64,000 bases of DNA from Streptomyces coffeae (GTDB taxonomy: Bacteria > Actinomycetota > Actinomycetes > Streptomycetales > Streptomycetaceae). Positions 56,329 through 64,000 of the stretch are shown one piece after another; the first letter of the stretch is position 1; every line of letters starts with the position of its first letter. The position numbers and the translations under genes were made by a program. The notes beneath the pieces were generated by a model, which made no database searches, had not been told where the DNA came from, and saw only the letters and a list, made by a program, of their open reading frames with translations. The stretch is taken from assembly GCF_016741875.1 (NCBI RefSeq), contig NZ_JAERRF010000012.1:1-64000 (forward strand), written 5' to 3'.

Positions 56329-57729
56329 TCAGTCGTCGACCGGGCCCATCGGGAAGATGGCCACCTCGGTCTTGCCACGGTGGAAGCTCTGCTTGGAGAG
56401 GGGTTCAAGGGCGGCGGCGAGGCAGCGGTTGTCCGGGGACCAGCTGAGGGCATCGACGTAGCTGCGCAGCTGGCGGCCGAGGATGATCTTCTTGTCGGCC
56501 ATCCGCCAGACGCACAGTTCGTGCGGGCGCTCCTGGCCGAACTCCAGATAGCTCAGCTTGCGGCTGAAGCTGCCGATGGCCAGATAGCTGCCGTCCTCGT
56601 TCGAGGCGAGGGTGAACAGCCGTTTCGAGGCATGGTCGACCTTGTCGATCACTTCGCCCGCCATCGGGTCGACGACGTAGAGGTTCTGCTGCGCTCCGAG
56701 GAAGAGCCGCGAGGAGTCACCGGAGAAGGCCGTGCACTGGATCGGGTCCCACGTGCCCGCGTGGGAGAGCCGACGGGAGGGCTCACGCTCGTCGCCGTGC
56801 AGATCGAAGCCGCCCTCGCCCGCGCGGTTCGGGCTGATGCCGTACGTGCCGTCGCGGGAGCGCAGATTCCCGGCCTGGAAGGGTGCCTCGGTCTCCGCCC
56901 GCCGGTCGACGTCGTAGGCCCACTGCTTCTCCTCCTCCGGCTCGTTGCCACTGCTGTAGTCCTTGACCACGAGGATGTGACCGCCCGGCACCCACATCAT
57001 CAGCGGCACCAACCAGCCATCGGCGCGGGTGTGCACCACCTCGCTCCAGTCGGCGGTGTCGTAGACCCACACCCGCCCCTGATCGCTGCACAGGGCCAGG
57101 TACGTGCCGTCGTCGGAGAAGTCCATCCCGTTGATGTGGTCGTACGTGACGCTGCCGGTCGTGGTCTCGAACGGTCGCAGGGTGACGGCCGGTCGGGCCA
57201 GGTCAGGAATGTGCGGGGAGTCCTCGGCCGTCCAGCTGTCGCCGTTGAGCGGGAAGGCCGCCGAGCCCCAGCCGTCGCCCACGCTCAGCGGCTCCAGCCA
57301 CCTGCGGTCGGTGACCTGGATCTCGTACTCGGCCTGAATCAGCAGGTCCTCGTCCTGCCAGGACCCGCCGCGCTCGTGGTAGAAGTCGTGCATGTCTTCC
57401 CACTGCTTGTCCGAGAGTGGGTAGTTGCGACGCTCCACACGCTCGACCCGGGAGATGAACCGGCGGGCGTTGGTGTCGGCCCATTCGTAGTCGAGGAGCT
57501 GGTCGGTGCTCACGACGTGCCCGAGCGGGCCCTTGCGTTCGTCCCCGTCGTCCAGATAGCCGGATGCGGCCTCCCAGAGGAAGTGCAGAAAGGTGTTGGG
57601 CTCCTCGTTCGGCAGTGGGGTGTGCGTACGGGAGCCGGTGTCGTAGTAGACGACGAACACCTGGAATCTGGCACGGAGTTCATCCGGATCCACGGCAAGA
57701 ACCCGTACGCCGTACATGTCGGTCGACAT
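56329..57729 (-). CDS. Beta-propeller-like protein of unknown function
   Basis: A 466-residue cytoplasmic protein. The N-terminal ~170 residues are acidic and aromatic, including a long YEWADTNARRFISRVERVER helix-like stretch. The remainder has WD40-like repeats: GMDFSDDGTYLALCSDQGRV, CTAFSGDSSRLFLGAQ, ASNEDGSYLAIGSF, ALSWSPDNRCLAAALE. Such propellers usually mediate protein binding. No catalytic motif is seen. It is a single gene with no obvious connection to neighbours. Confidence 0.75.
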   Translation of the reverse strand: MSTDMYGVRVLAVDPDELRARFQVFVVYYDTGSRTHTPLPNEEPNTFLHFLWEAASGYLDDGDERKGPLGHVVSTDQLLDYEWADTNARRFISRVERVERRNYPLSDKQWEDMHDFYHERGGSWQDEDLLIQAEYEIQVTDRRWLEPLSVGDGWGSAAFPLNGDSWTAEDSPHIPDLARPAVTLRPFETTTGSVTYDHINGMDFSDDGTYLALCSDQGRVWVYDTADWSEVVHTRADGWLVPLMMWVPGGHILVVKDYSSGNEPEEEKQWAYDVDRRAETEAPFQAGNLRSRDGTYGISPNRAGEGGFDLHGDEREPSRRLSHAGTWDPIQCTAFSGDSSRLFLGAQQNLYVVDPMAGEVIDKVDHASKRLFTLASNEDGSYLAIGSFSRKLSYLEFGQERPHELCVWRMADKKIILGRQLRSYVDALSWSPDNRCLAAALEPLSKQSFHRGKTEVAIFPMGPVDD

Positions 57730-58182
57730 CGTCGTCTCCTCTGGAACTGGTGGTACGGACGCAACGCACCTGATGCTCGCAGAGGTGTCCGACAGCGCTG
57801 CTCACGCATGCCGACGGTGCTCAACTCGTGGACGCGGCACACGTACCCGCAGCACACGTACCGCAGCAGCGCGCGCAGAGCGGGCAGCACCTTGGCCGCC
57901 CGCTCTGCGCGCCCATGGGTCCTCGTCCCGCTGATCGGTGGACACCCCGAGCCCGCCGACCGCGATGACGAGGACCCCGCGGTCCGGCAGCCGAACACCA
58001 TCCACACCGGCACCGGTGTCGGCTACCACCGCATCGCGCCCTCCGTCGTTCACCGACGACCGCATCGCGTCCATCTGTGTGACACCGATGCCGACGTCGT
58101 CCTCGCCCACACACCCTGGGCGGGTGGCGCCGGGGGCGCGTCGCCCGGGACGGCTTCCCCCGAAGGCCGCCCCGGGCGAGCA
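57730..58182. other. Intergenic region without recognised gene
   Basis: About 450 bp. Open frames exist on both strands (one minus-strand frame at 57802-58110 looks loosely coding, e.g. VLVIAVGGLGVSTDQ) but none has a ribosome binding site with a recognisable product. The region upstream of 57729 should hold the promoter for the beta-propeller gene. Confidence 0.4.
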
Positions 58183-58587
58183 TCAGCAGGCGTCGATGTA
58201 CCAGACCGGCGCCCAGTTTCCGTGGGGGGCGCCGTAGGGGGCGCCCGGGGTGGTGTAGATGAGGTGCTTGTTCTTGTCGTACATCTTCGCCTTGGTGCCG
58301 TTGGACTGGTTGTTGTACCAGGAGCCGCCGCTGTTCAGGCCGTCCGGGATCTCCTGGAGGTAGCAGTCCTTGAACGTGAAGGCCAGGCGGTGGTAGTTGG
58401 CGTCCTTGTAGCCGCAGAAGTAGTACTTCGGGCAGTCGGAGGGCGCCGCCGTGACGCGGGCGCCCGACCCGGGCGAGGCGGCGGAGGCGGTGGCCGCGGC
58501 GGTGCCCGTCGCGGTGGCCAGGGTGATGAGGGCTCCGGTCACCAGGGCGGTGCGGCGCATCCGGGTGCGGAGGGCTGCGTGTGTCAC
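58183..58587 (-). CDS. Secreted peptidase-inhibitor (I36)-like protein
   Basis: A 134-residue protein from GTG 58587. A signal peptide (RMRRTALVTGALITLATA, then Ala-rich cleavage sites) precedes a small domain of ~85 residues with four Cys: DCPKYYFCGYKDANYH, KDCYLQEIP and the final C. The pattern of an N-terminal CPxxxFCxY segment and a GSWYNNQSNG turn matches the peptidase inhibitor I36 / SMPI-like secreted proteins of Streptomyces. It probably acts outside the cell; inhibition of proteases is inferred from the family. Confidence 0.75.
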   Translation of the reverse strand: MTHAALRTRMRRTALVTGALITLATATGTAAATASAASPGSGARVTAAPSDCPKYYFCGYKDANYHRLAFTFKDCYLQEIPDGLNSGGSWYNNQSNGTKAKMYDKNKHLIYTTPGAPYGAPHGNWAPVWYIDAC

Positions 58588-58757
58588 TGGGGTCGCCTTT
58601 CCTGTGGCTTGTCCGGTTCGCTCCTTACGCTTCACCGGTCGCACCGCCAACAATCGAGGCGACCCCCAGGGGCCCGCGATGGATTCGGTCCTGACCGAAC
58701 CGTGACCGCGCGGGCCTGACCACGGGGGACGGGCCCCTGGGGGAGGGCGGGAGCGGG

Positions 58758-59765
58758 ATGCTGCGTGTGCGGTTCACGGCTGATGACCTGCTGAGGGTGA
58801 CGTTCGCCCGCGAGCCGGCGCCGCTGATGGAGTTGGGGCTGGCCCTGGCCGCGATGCAGCGCATCGGGCTGCCGCCCGTCTTCGGGAGATGGCAGCAGTC
58901 GCTGCGGCGGACCCTGCCGCGGGGGGCGCGGCCGCTGCTGGAACTGGTGCCGCCCTCGGGCCGGGGGCCGCTGTTCATGGATCCGCTCAGCCGGGGGCTG
59001 GACGACGGGCTCGACGCAGTCCTGTCCACGCCGGGCGGCTATGTGCGCTCGGAACTCGACCGGGTCTGCTCGGCCGGCCGCCGCCCGGTGACCCCCTGGC
59101 TTCGCGCCCTGGCCGATCAGGACCGTGACGCCTGGCGGCTGCTGGCCGACTCCCTGCGTACCGCGTACGACAGCGTGCTCGGGGAGTCATGGGGCACCAT
59201 CCGGTCCGCCTTCGACGCCGAACGCGCCTGGCGCACCCGGCTGCTGGCCGAGGAGGGCATCCGGGCCACTCTGGCCGGGCTGGCTCCGGGGCCCGGATGG
59301 CGCGGTACCACGCTGGAGTTCGACTGGCCCGAGGAGGCGCTGCTCGAACTCGACGGACGGGGTCTGGTGCTGCTGCCGACCACCGTGTGGAGCGGCTGGC
59401 CCATGCTGGCCCTGCGGCCCGGCCTGCCCAGCGTCCTGGTCTATCCGGCGCTCAGCCCGCTGCCGCTGCTCGGCGAGGTGCCGCGCGCTGAACCGCTCGC
59501 CGCCCTGCTGGGGTCCACCCGGGCCGCCGCACTCGGGCTGCTCACCCGGCAGCGCACCACGACCGACCTGGCGGCCGAGCTGTCCATCGCCAAGTCCTCG
59601 GCGTCCGAGCACGCCAAGGCGCTGCGCGCGGCCCGGCTGATCACCACTGAGCGCGACGGCAAGGCCGTCTGGCACTCGTGCACCCCGCTCGGCCTGGACC
59701 TGCTCGCCGGGACGGGTGGCCCGGGGCCCGCGCCCCGCGCCCAGGCGGTGGGTGGCAGGCGATAA
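58758..59765 (+). CDS. ArsR-type winged-helix regulator
   Basis: A 335-residue protein from ATG 58758. The C-terminal ~80 residues are a winged helix (AAALGLLTRQRTTTDLAAEL, SASEHAKALRAARLITTERD) of the ArsR/MarR-like type common in Streptomyces. The N-terminal ~240 residues form an alpha/beta domain of unknown ligand. It stands alone between divergent and convergent genes. A transcriptional regulator, probably a repressor; targets unknown. Confidence 0.85.
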   Translation: MLRVRFTADDLLRVTFAREPAPLMELGLALAAMQRIGLPPVFGRWQQSLRRTLPRGARPLLELVPPSGRGPLFMDPLSRGLDDGLDAVLSTPGGYVRSELDRVCSAGRRPVTPWLRALADQDRDAWRLLADSLRTAYDSVLGESWGTIRSAFDAERAWRTRLLAEEGIRATLAGLAPGPGWRGTTLEFDWPEEALLELDGRGLVLLPTTVWSGWPMLALRPGLPSVLVYPALSPLPLLGEVPRAEPLAALLGSTRAAALGLLTRQRTTTDLAAELSIAKSSASEHAKALRAARLITTERDGKAVWHSCTPLGLDLLAGTGGPGPAPRAQAVGGRR

Positions 59766-59824
59766 CGGCACTGCGGCACTTCACCATCGCCCCTTCCCGC
59801 ACGTGGCCATCGCTGCGACGACCT

Positions 59825-61168
59825 TCAGTCCGGGAGCAGCCCCGAGGCCGTGACCCGGTGCAGGTGGATCAGCACATCGTGGCTGGGCAGCAGCGGGATG
59901 TCGAACGTCGACAGCTGCGGGTACGCGGTGCCGATGCTCCGGGTCGGGCGGGCGGTGGCGAGCCAGTCCCGGGCCGCTGGAGCGACGGTGCGCTGGTCCA
60001 GCAGGTAGTCACGGTGACGCACCCGGTCCAGGGTGTGTTCGTTGCTGCCCGGGGCGGCGGGACCCACGGTGAACCGCCGGTACTTCCCGTCGCCGCCTTC
60101 CGCGTTGAACGCTCCGCGGTCGAAGGTGAAGCCGATGCTCACGTAGTCCCGGCCGACACGGTCGCGGATGAAGGCACCCTGCATCCGCGGGTAGTGCTCC
60201 GGATCGTAGGTCTCGTAGGCGATATGGGCGTTGTGCGCGGACAGCAGGATCCTGTCCCCCGTCTTCCGCTGCCACCACACCGTGTTGTCGGCCATGACAC
60301 GGTCGCGGTAGCGCATCGCCGCACGTCCCTGCTCGGGGTCGCCGAAGTCGAACGCGTACCCGCGGGCGGTCCGGGCGATGGCGGTCGCGTCCTGGAGGAT
60401 CCAGTCGAACCGGTCCCGCTCCTCCCGGGAATCCGGTCGCTGCCGCTGGAGGAGCTGACGGGCCTTGGCGGTCCTGGCGGCCATCTGCCGCCGCTCGGCG
60501 AGCGGCTTGGCCAGATAGCTGTTCATGTACGTGTTCACGTCTACCGTGGGACGCAGCCCGCGGTACAACTCGGTGAACTCGGGCAGCAGGGCGGGCTCGT
60601 GGTCACGGACCCAGTCGGTCACCGTGTCATAGATGCCCGCCCCGGAGTAGCCGAAGTCGTTGCCCATGAAGTGGACAGGGTCGCCGGGATGGGCCCTGTT
60701 GTAGTTGCGCATCCAGGTGAGCAGGGAGAGGTATTCGCGGTTGTTCCACTCCCGGTAGGAGTTCTGGAACTCCTCTCGCATGATCCGTCGGGGATCGCCC
60801 TCGCCCCGCAGTACGTAGGCGTCGAGCCGCTGCCCGGTGCTCCAGGGGGCCTCCAGTGCGAACGTCCGGAAACCTCTCTCCCGGACCAGGTAGCGGAGGA
60901 CGCGGTGCTTCATGGTGAAGAACTCATGCGAACCGTGCGTGGCTTCCCCCAGTCCCACGATCTTCGCGTCGCTCACCATCCGGCCCAGCGGACGCAGATC
61001 GCTGGTCGGCCCGGACGGTGCGGTGGACCGGAGCGGCAGGGCGGCCCGCTCCAGAGCGCGTAAGGCGGGCTCGTCCCGCCGGGGCTCGGCCTCCGCGGGT
61101 GCACCGGTGACGAGCGCCCCCAGACTGGCCAGAGCCACCATGAGAAGAATCGGCAGATGTCGTTTCAT
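59825..61168 (-). CDS. Erythromycin esterase-family protein, secreted
   Basis: A 447-residue protein with an N-terminal signal peptide (LPILLMVALASLGALVTGAPA). Family motifs: GLGEATHGSHEFF with the catalytic His region, EAPWSTG, FMGNDFGYSG and LSAHNAHIAYE. EreA/EreB enzymes hydrolyse the macrolactone ring of 14-membered macrolides, but many chromosomal homologues have unknown substrates. Nearness to a PKS is suggestive only, since it lies 40 kb away beyond another locus. If active on macrolactones it would work outside the membrane. Confidence 0.85.
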   Translation of the reverse strand: MKRHLPILLMVALASLGALVTGAPAEAEPRRDEPALRALERAALPLRSTAPSGPTSDLRPLGRMVSDAKIVGLGEATHGSHEFFTMKHRVLRYLVRERGFRTFALEAPWSTGQRLDAYVLRGEGDPRRIMREEFQNSYREWNNREYLSLLTWMRNYNRAHPGDPVHFMGNDFGYSGAGIYDTVTDWVRDHEPALLPEFTELYRGLRPTVDVNTYMNSYLAKPLAERRQMAARTAKARQLLQRQRPDSREERDRFDWILQDATAIARTARGYAFDFGDPEQGRAAMRYRDRVMADNTVWWQRKTGDRILLSAHNAHIAYETYDPEHYPRMQGAFIRDRVGRDYVSIGFTFDRGAFNAEGGDGKYRRFTVGPAAPGSNEHTLDRVRHRDYLLDQRTVAPAARDWLATARPTRSIGTAYPQLSTFDIPLLPSHDVLIHLHRVTASGLLPD

Positions 61169-61427
61169 GGATCACAGCATCCCGGCGGGGAACCGGCACG
61201 GCGATCGTGCCTTCCCCATGTTTCCCGGTGGGGGCAGCCCCCGAACGCAGCACTGGTCAGCCCCCCTCGCGGGGGAGGATTGTGGCCGGTGGCGGGCCGC
61301 ACGAGGGAATTCCCTACGAGTCCACTCTGTGGGAAACCCGGACCGCCGACCCCTCGTCTTCGCCTACGGACTGACGGTCCAACACCCACAGGCACTGCCG
61401 AGCACCTTGCCGAGGAGACTTCCGCAC

Positions 61428-62375
61428 ATGGCCGCCCACTCCCTCCGCCGCCGGATCACCGCCCGCACCGCCCTCACCACCTTCATGGCCGCGGGCGCCG
61501 CCCTCGCCGTCATCACTTCCGCGTCGGCCGCCGTCGCCGCTCCGGGTGGCGGGGCCGCGGCTCCTGCCGCGAAGGTGGCCGCCCCAGCTGTTTCCAAGGT
61601 GGCGTACACCGCGAAGGAACGCCGTGAGGCCCTCGCCTACTGGACGCCCGCCCGGATCAAGGCCGTTGGGGAGTCGACGGACCTCGGGCCCACCGATCCG
61701 AAGGTCACGCCCTGGAAGGGCACCGAGATGAAGTCCGTCGGGCGGCTCTTCTTCGTCAACGGCAACGGTGAGGACTCCTGGTGCACGGCCACCGCCGTCA
61801 ACAGCGCCAACCGCTCGGTGGTCATGGCCGCGGGCCACTGTGTCCGCCGGGGATCCGCACCCGACTTCACCCACATCGAGATGGTCTTCGTCCCCGGCTA
61901 CCACAAGGGCCAACAGCCCTACGGCGCCTTCGCGGTCCGGGCCAGCCTCACCCCGCGCACCTGGGCCGAGGAGTCCACCAACGACCTGGCCGCGCTTGTC
62001 GTCGACGCCGACACCACGGGCCGCAAGCTCACGGACGTCGTCGGTGGCCAGGCCATCGCCTTCAACCGCCCGGTCGGCGGCGCGATCCACGCCTTCGGCT
62101 ACCCCGCGTCGCGCCCGTCGCGCGGGGAAGAGCTTCTCCACTGCACGGGTAAGGCGAAGCAGGCTCCGCAGGCGGATGAGCAGGTCATTCCCTGCGGTAT
62201 GGCGGGCGGGTCGAGCGGCGGCCCGTGGCTGGCGGATTTCAACGCCACCACGGGGAAGGGCGTTCTGGTCTCGGTCAACAGCCACGGCGAAGGGCTGGAG
62301 ACCGGCAAGAAGATGTACGGGCCGGTGCTGGGTGCCACGGCCAAGACGGTGTACGACCAGGCGCAGCGCGGCTGA
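61428..62375 (+). CDS. Secreted trypsin-like serine protease
   Basis: A 315-residue protein from ATG 61428 with GAGGAG 11 bp upstream. A twin-arginine-like basic start and hydrophobic core end in Ala-rich cleavage sites. The chymotrypsin-fold triad is visible: His in VVMAAGHCV, Asp in STNDLAALVV, Ser in GMAGGSSGGPW. A short propeptide-like region (residues ~45-100) precedes the mature domain. It should be exported. A related gene end lies at 63858-64000 on the opposite strand. Confidence 0.9.
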   Translation: MAAHSLRRRITARTALTTFMAAGAALAVITSASAAVAAPGGGAAAPAAKVAAPAVSKVAYTAKERREALAYWTPARIKAVGESTDLGPTDPKVTPWKGTEMKSVGRLFFVNGNGEDSWCTATAVNSANRSVVMAAGHCVRRGSAPDFTHIEMVFVPGYHKGQQPYGAFAVRASLTPRTWAEESTNDLAALVVDADTTGRKLTDVVGGQAIAFNRPVGGAIHAFGYPASRPSRGEELLHCTGKAKQAPQADEQVIPCGMAGGSSGGPWLADFNATTGKGVLVSVNSHGEGLETGKKMYGPVLGATAKTVYDQAQRG

Positions 62376-62591
62376 GCCCCTGGTTCGGAGGGCCGCGCGG
62401 GGTCCGGGCGCCGGCTCTGCGGCAGGGCCCGCTGATGGTCACCATATGTGGTGGGGCGGTTGCGGGCGATGATGACGGTCGGGTAACTCCCGTGCGGCCA
62501 GGAGGGCAACCGCTTCACACAAGCCACACACAGCGTGCAAGATTCCTCCTACCTCGGCATACCTGGGCCGGGGGAAAGAGGGGAAACTTCA

Positions 62592-63764
62592 GTGAAGTCA
62601 AGAAGATTGAGCCGTACGCGGGGCCGGGCGACCATCATCACGGCGGCTGCGGCCTCGGCCGTCGCGGGGGCGGCCCTGCTGCCCAACTGGAACGCGGGCG
62701 CGTCCACCACGACCGAACCCGAGGTGGACGCCAAGACGAAGGCGACGTTCCAGCGGCTGGCCGACGCGGTCTTCACCGACCGCACCAATGCGCTGGTCGA
62801 CAAGCCGGGCAAGAAGAAGGGGCCGCTGACTGACGGCTTCTCCGGCAAGGTCGCGCTCTCCTCCGAGTCCGCTCGCACCGAGGACAGCGCCCTGGGCGAG
62901 CTCGGCGACCGCAAGGACCGCCTCGCGAGGTACGGCGAGGAGTACAGCGCGGGCGGTACCTCCGTCACCCTGGACCGCACCCGAGTCAACGGCCGCAAGG
63001 CCGTCGTCACGGTTACGGAGACCACGAAGCTGGTGTACAAGAAGGTCCACGGTGACGAGCCGAGGACGACCGGGTTCCAGGCGCACCACAAGCTGACGTT
63101 CCGGGCCGACGAGAGCGGCGACTGGCGGCTGACCGACATCCGTGAGACGGACGACGGCTATCTCGCCGTCAATCAGCCCGTCAAGCCGAGGACGGCCGCC
63201 ACCACCGCCGACGACAACATGCCGTCAGCCCCCCGCGCCGCGATCACCTGGCCCGCGCCCGCCAAGCCGAAGAACCTCACCAGCGGCCGCTACGACTACA
63301 AGGCGATGGCTGCCTACGCGGAGAAGTACTGGAGCAACTACAACCCGGCCTACCCGAACTTCAACGGGCACGGTGCGGGCGGCGACTGCACCAACTTTGT
63401 CAGCCAGTCCCTCAAGGCGGGCGGCTGGAAGCACGTGCCCGGCTATGTGTATGACTACACCAAGTGGTTCGGCAACGCCGACATCCAGTCGGACTCGTTC
63501 GTCGGCGTCAACGAGTGGTCCTGGTTCGCGCTGAACTCCAAGCGCGTCACCAGCCTTGGCCACGTCTACCAGATGGATGTCGGCGATGTGCTCCAGGTGG
63601 ACTTCGACAAGGACGGGTCCAAGGACCACACCATGATCGTCACATACCGCAGCCCGCAGGGTGTGCCGTACCTGACCTACCACTCCACCAACACCTACCG
63701 CCGGTCGGTGGCGAGCATCATCGCGTCGTACCCGAACTCCGCGTACTACGCCTACCGCACCTGA
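62592..63764 (+). CDS. Secreted amidase-domain protein
   Basis: A 390-residue protein from GTG 62592 with GAGGGG about 10 bp upstream. A Sec-type signal (ATIITAAAASAVAGAALLP) is followed by a ~170-residue N-terminal domain and a C-terminal Amidase_6-like domain with the Cys in GAGGDCTNFVSQSLKAGGW and His in DKDGSKDHTMIVTYR. The family consists of putative cysteine amidohydrolases acting on peptidoglycan or peptides. The active-site Cys and His are present. It probably works in the cell wall or outside the cell. Confidence 0.85.
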   Translation: MKSRRLSRTRGRATIITAAAASAVAGAALLPNWNAGASTTTEPEVDAKTKATFQRLADAVFTDRTNALVDKPGKKKGPLTDGFSGKVALSSESARTEDSALGELGDRKDRLARYGEEYSAGGTSVTLDRTRVNGRKAVVTVTETTKLVYKKVHGDEPRTTGFQAHHKLTFRADESGDWRLTDIRETDDGYLAVNQPVKPRTAATTADDNMPSAPRAAITWPAPAKPKNLTSGRYDYKAMAAYAEKYWSNYNPAYPNFNGHGAGGDCTNFVSQSLKAGGWKHVPGYVYDYTKWFGNADIQSDSFVGVNEWSWFALNSKRVTSLGHVYQMDVGDVLQVDFDKDGSKDHTMIVTYRSPQGVPYLTYHSTNTYRRSVASIIASYPNSAYYAYRT

Positions 63765-63787
63765 TCCGTTCCCTGCCGCCAGTCCCA

Positions 63788-63813
63788 CCGCCCGGCTCCT
63801 CCGGTCCGGGCGG
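63788..63813. terminator. Hairpin terminator between convergent genes
   Basis: Arms CCGCCCGG (63788-63795) and CCGGGCGG (63806-63813) with a 10-nt loop, 23 bp past the amidase stop and 44 bp from the stop of the convergent gene. It can serve both strands. Confidence 0.75.
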
Positions 63814-63857
63814 CGGGTTCTTGACGGACTTGGTGTGTGTCGGTCCGTGGCCGGCTG

Positions 63858-64000
63858 TCAGGTGTTCTGGGCCTTGTCGTACAGGGCCTTCGCCACATCA
63901 CCGAAGTACGGGCCGAACATCTGGTTCGGCCAGAAGGTGTAGCCGAAGCTGTTCACGGAGACCTGGAGCCCGGTGCCGGTGGCCTCGTTGAAGCCGGTGA
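63858..64000 (-). CDS. C-terminal end of a secreted protease-like protein (partial)
   Basis: The minus strand gives 47 codons ending at TGA 63858-63860: GTGLQVSVNSFGYTFWPNQM, then MFGPYFGDVAKALYDKAQNT. This aligns with the C-terminus of the serine protease at 61428-62375 (GKGVLVSVNSHGEGLETGKK, then YDQAQRG), so it is probably a second member of that family running off the right edge. Confidence 0.7.
   Translation of the reverse strand, partial: TGFNEATGTGLQVSVNSFGYTFWPNQMFGPYFGDVAKALYDKAQNT

Noticed and set aside
57802..58110. Minus-strand frame with a loosely coding appearance
   Set aside because: No start with a ribosome binding site and no recognisable family; random frames in DNA this GC-rich often look similar.
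59825..61168. Erythromycin-esterase homologue as a dedicated resistance gene for the PKS product
   Set aside because: It lies 40 kb from the PKS behind an unrelated locus, and many secreted chromosomal homologues have no link to macrolides; recorded only as a family assignment.

Overview
The window looks like chromosomal DNA of a Streptomyces or a close actinomycete. Base composition is very GC-rich, third codon positions are almost all G or C, GTG and TTG starts are common, and rare TTA (bldA-type) codons sit in specialised-metabolism genes. All assignments come from reading the sequence and translations by eye; no database search was run.

Left block (1-20.4 kb, minus strand): a modular type I polyketide synthase. 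The upstream gene (7655-20410) holds a loading module (eroded KS, AT, ACP) and two extension modules: KS-AT(methylmalonyl)-KR-ACP and KS-AT(malonyl)-DH-ER-KR-ACP. The ER has lost its NADPH-binding segment. The next gene (1-7601) continues with KS-AT(malonyl)-KR-ACP and KS-AT(malonyl)-KR, and runs off the left edge. Its two modules share a long near-identical direct repeat. TTA codons are clustered at the extreme N-terminus of the first PKS.

Spacer (20.4-26.2 kb): a WXG100/ESX-like pair on the plus strand, a short IS transposase scar, a decayed macrolide-type glycosyltransferase, a DUF4232-type lipoprotein and a strong perfect hairpin. This looks like the border between two biosynthetic loci.

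Central block (26.2-55.2 kb): a second locus. A tightly coupled minus-strand operon of about 17 genes (46.2 to 26.2 kb, mostly ATGA/GTGA overlaps) encodes an aldehyde dehydrogenase, a nucleoside deoxyribosyltransferase/CMP-N-glycosidase-like protein, a dihydroorotate/dihydropyrimidine dehydrogenase-like flavoprotein, a creatininase-family enzyme, an acyltransferase-like protein and a nucleotide-sugar cassette (sugar-nucleotide dehydrogenase, epimerase/dehydratase, glycosyltransferase, nucleotidyltransferase, DegT aminotransferase). It continues with a glycoside hydrolase, an amidohydrolase, a methyltransferase, a free condensation domain, an alcohol dehydrogenase, an A-PCP-C NRPS lacking the usual Asp235, and a free carrier protein. 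Upstream lie another condensation-like protein, a LuxR-type regulator, a heterodimeric ABC exporter and an acyl-AMP ligase. The inferred product is a sugar-bearing amide built by non-linear NRPS chemistry, possibly from a pyrimidine-derived building block. I do not recognise it as a described pathway.

Right block (55.2-64 kb): ordinary accessory and secreted functions. These are a membrane-anchored Mrr-like endonuclease with a small twin-repeat partner, a beta-propeller-like protein, a peptidase-inhibitor-like secreted protein, an ArsR-type regulator, an erythromycin-esterase-family protein, a secreted trypsin-like protease, a secreted amidase-domain protein and the end of a second protease-like gene.
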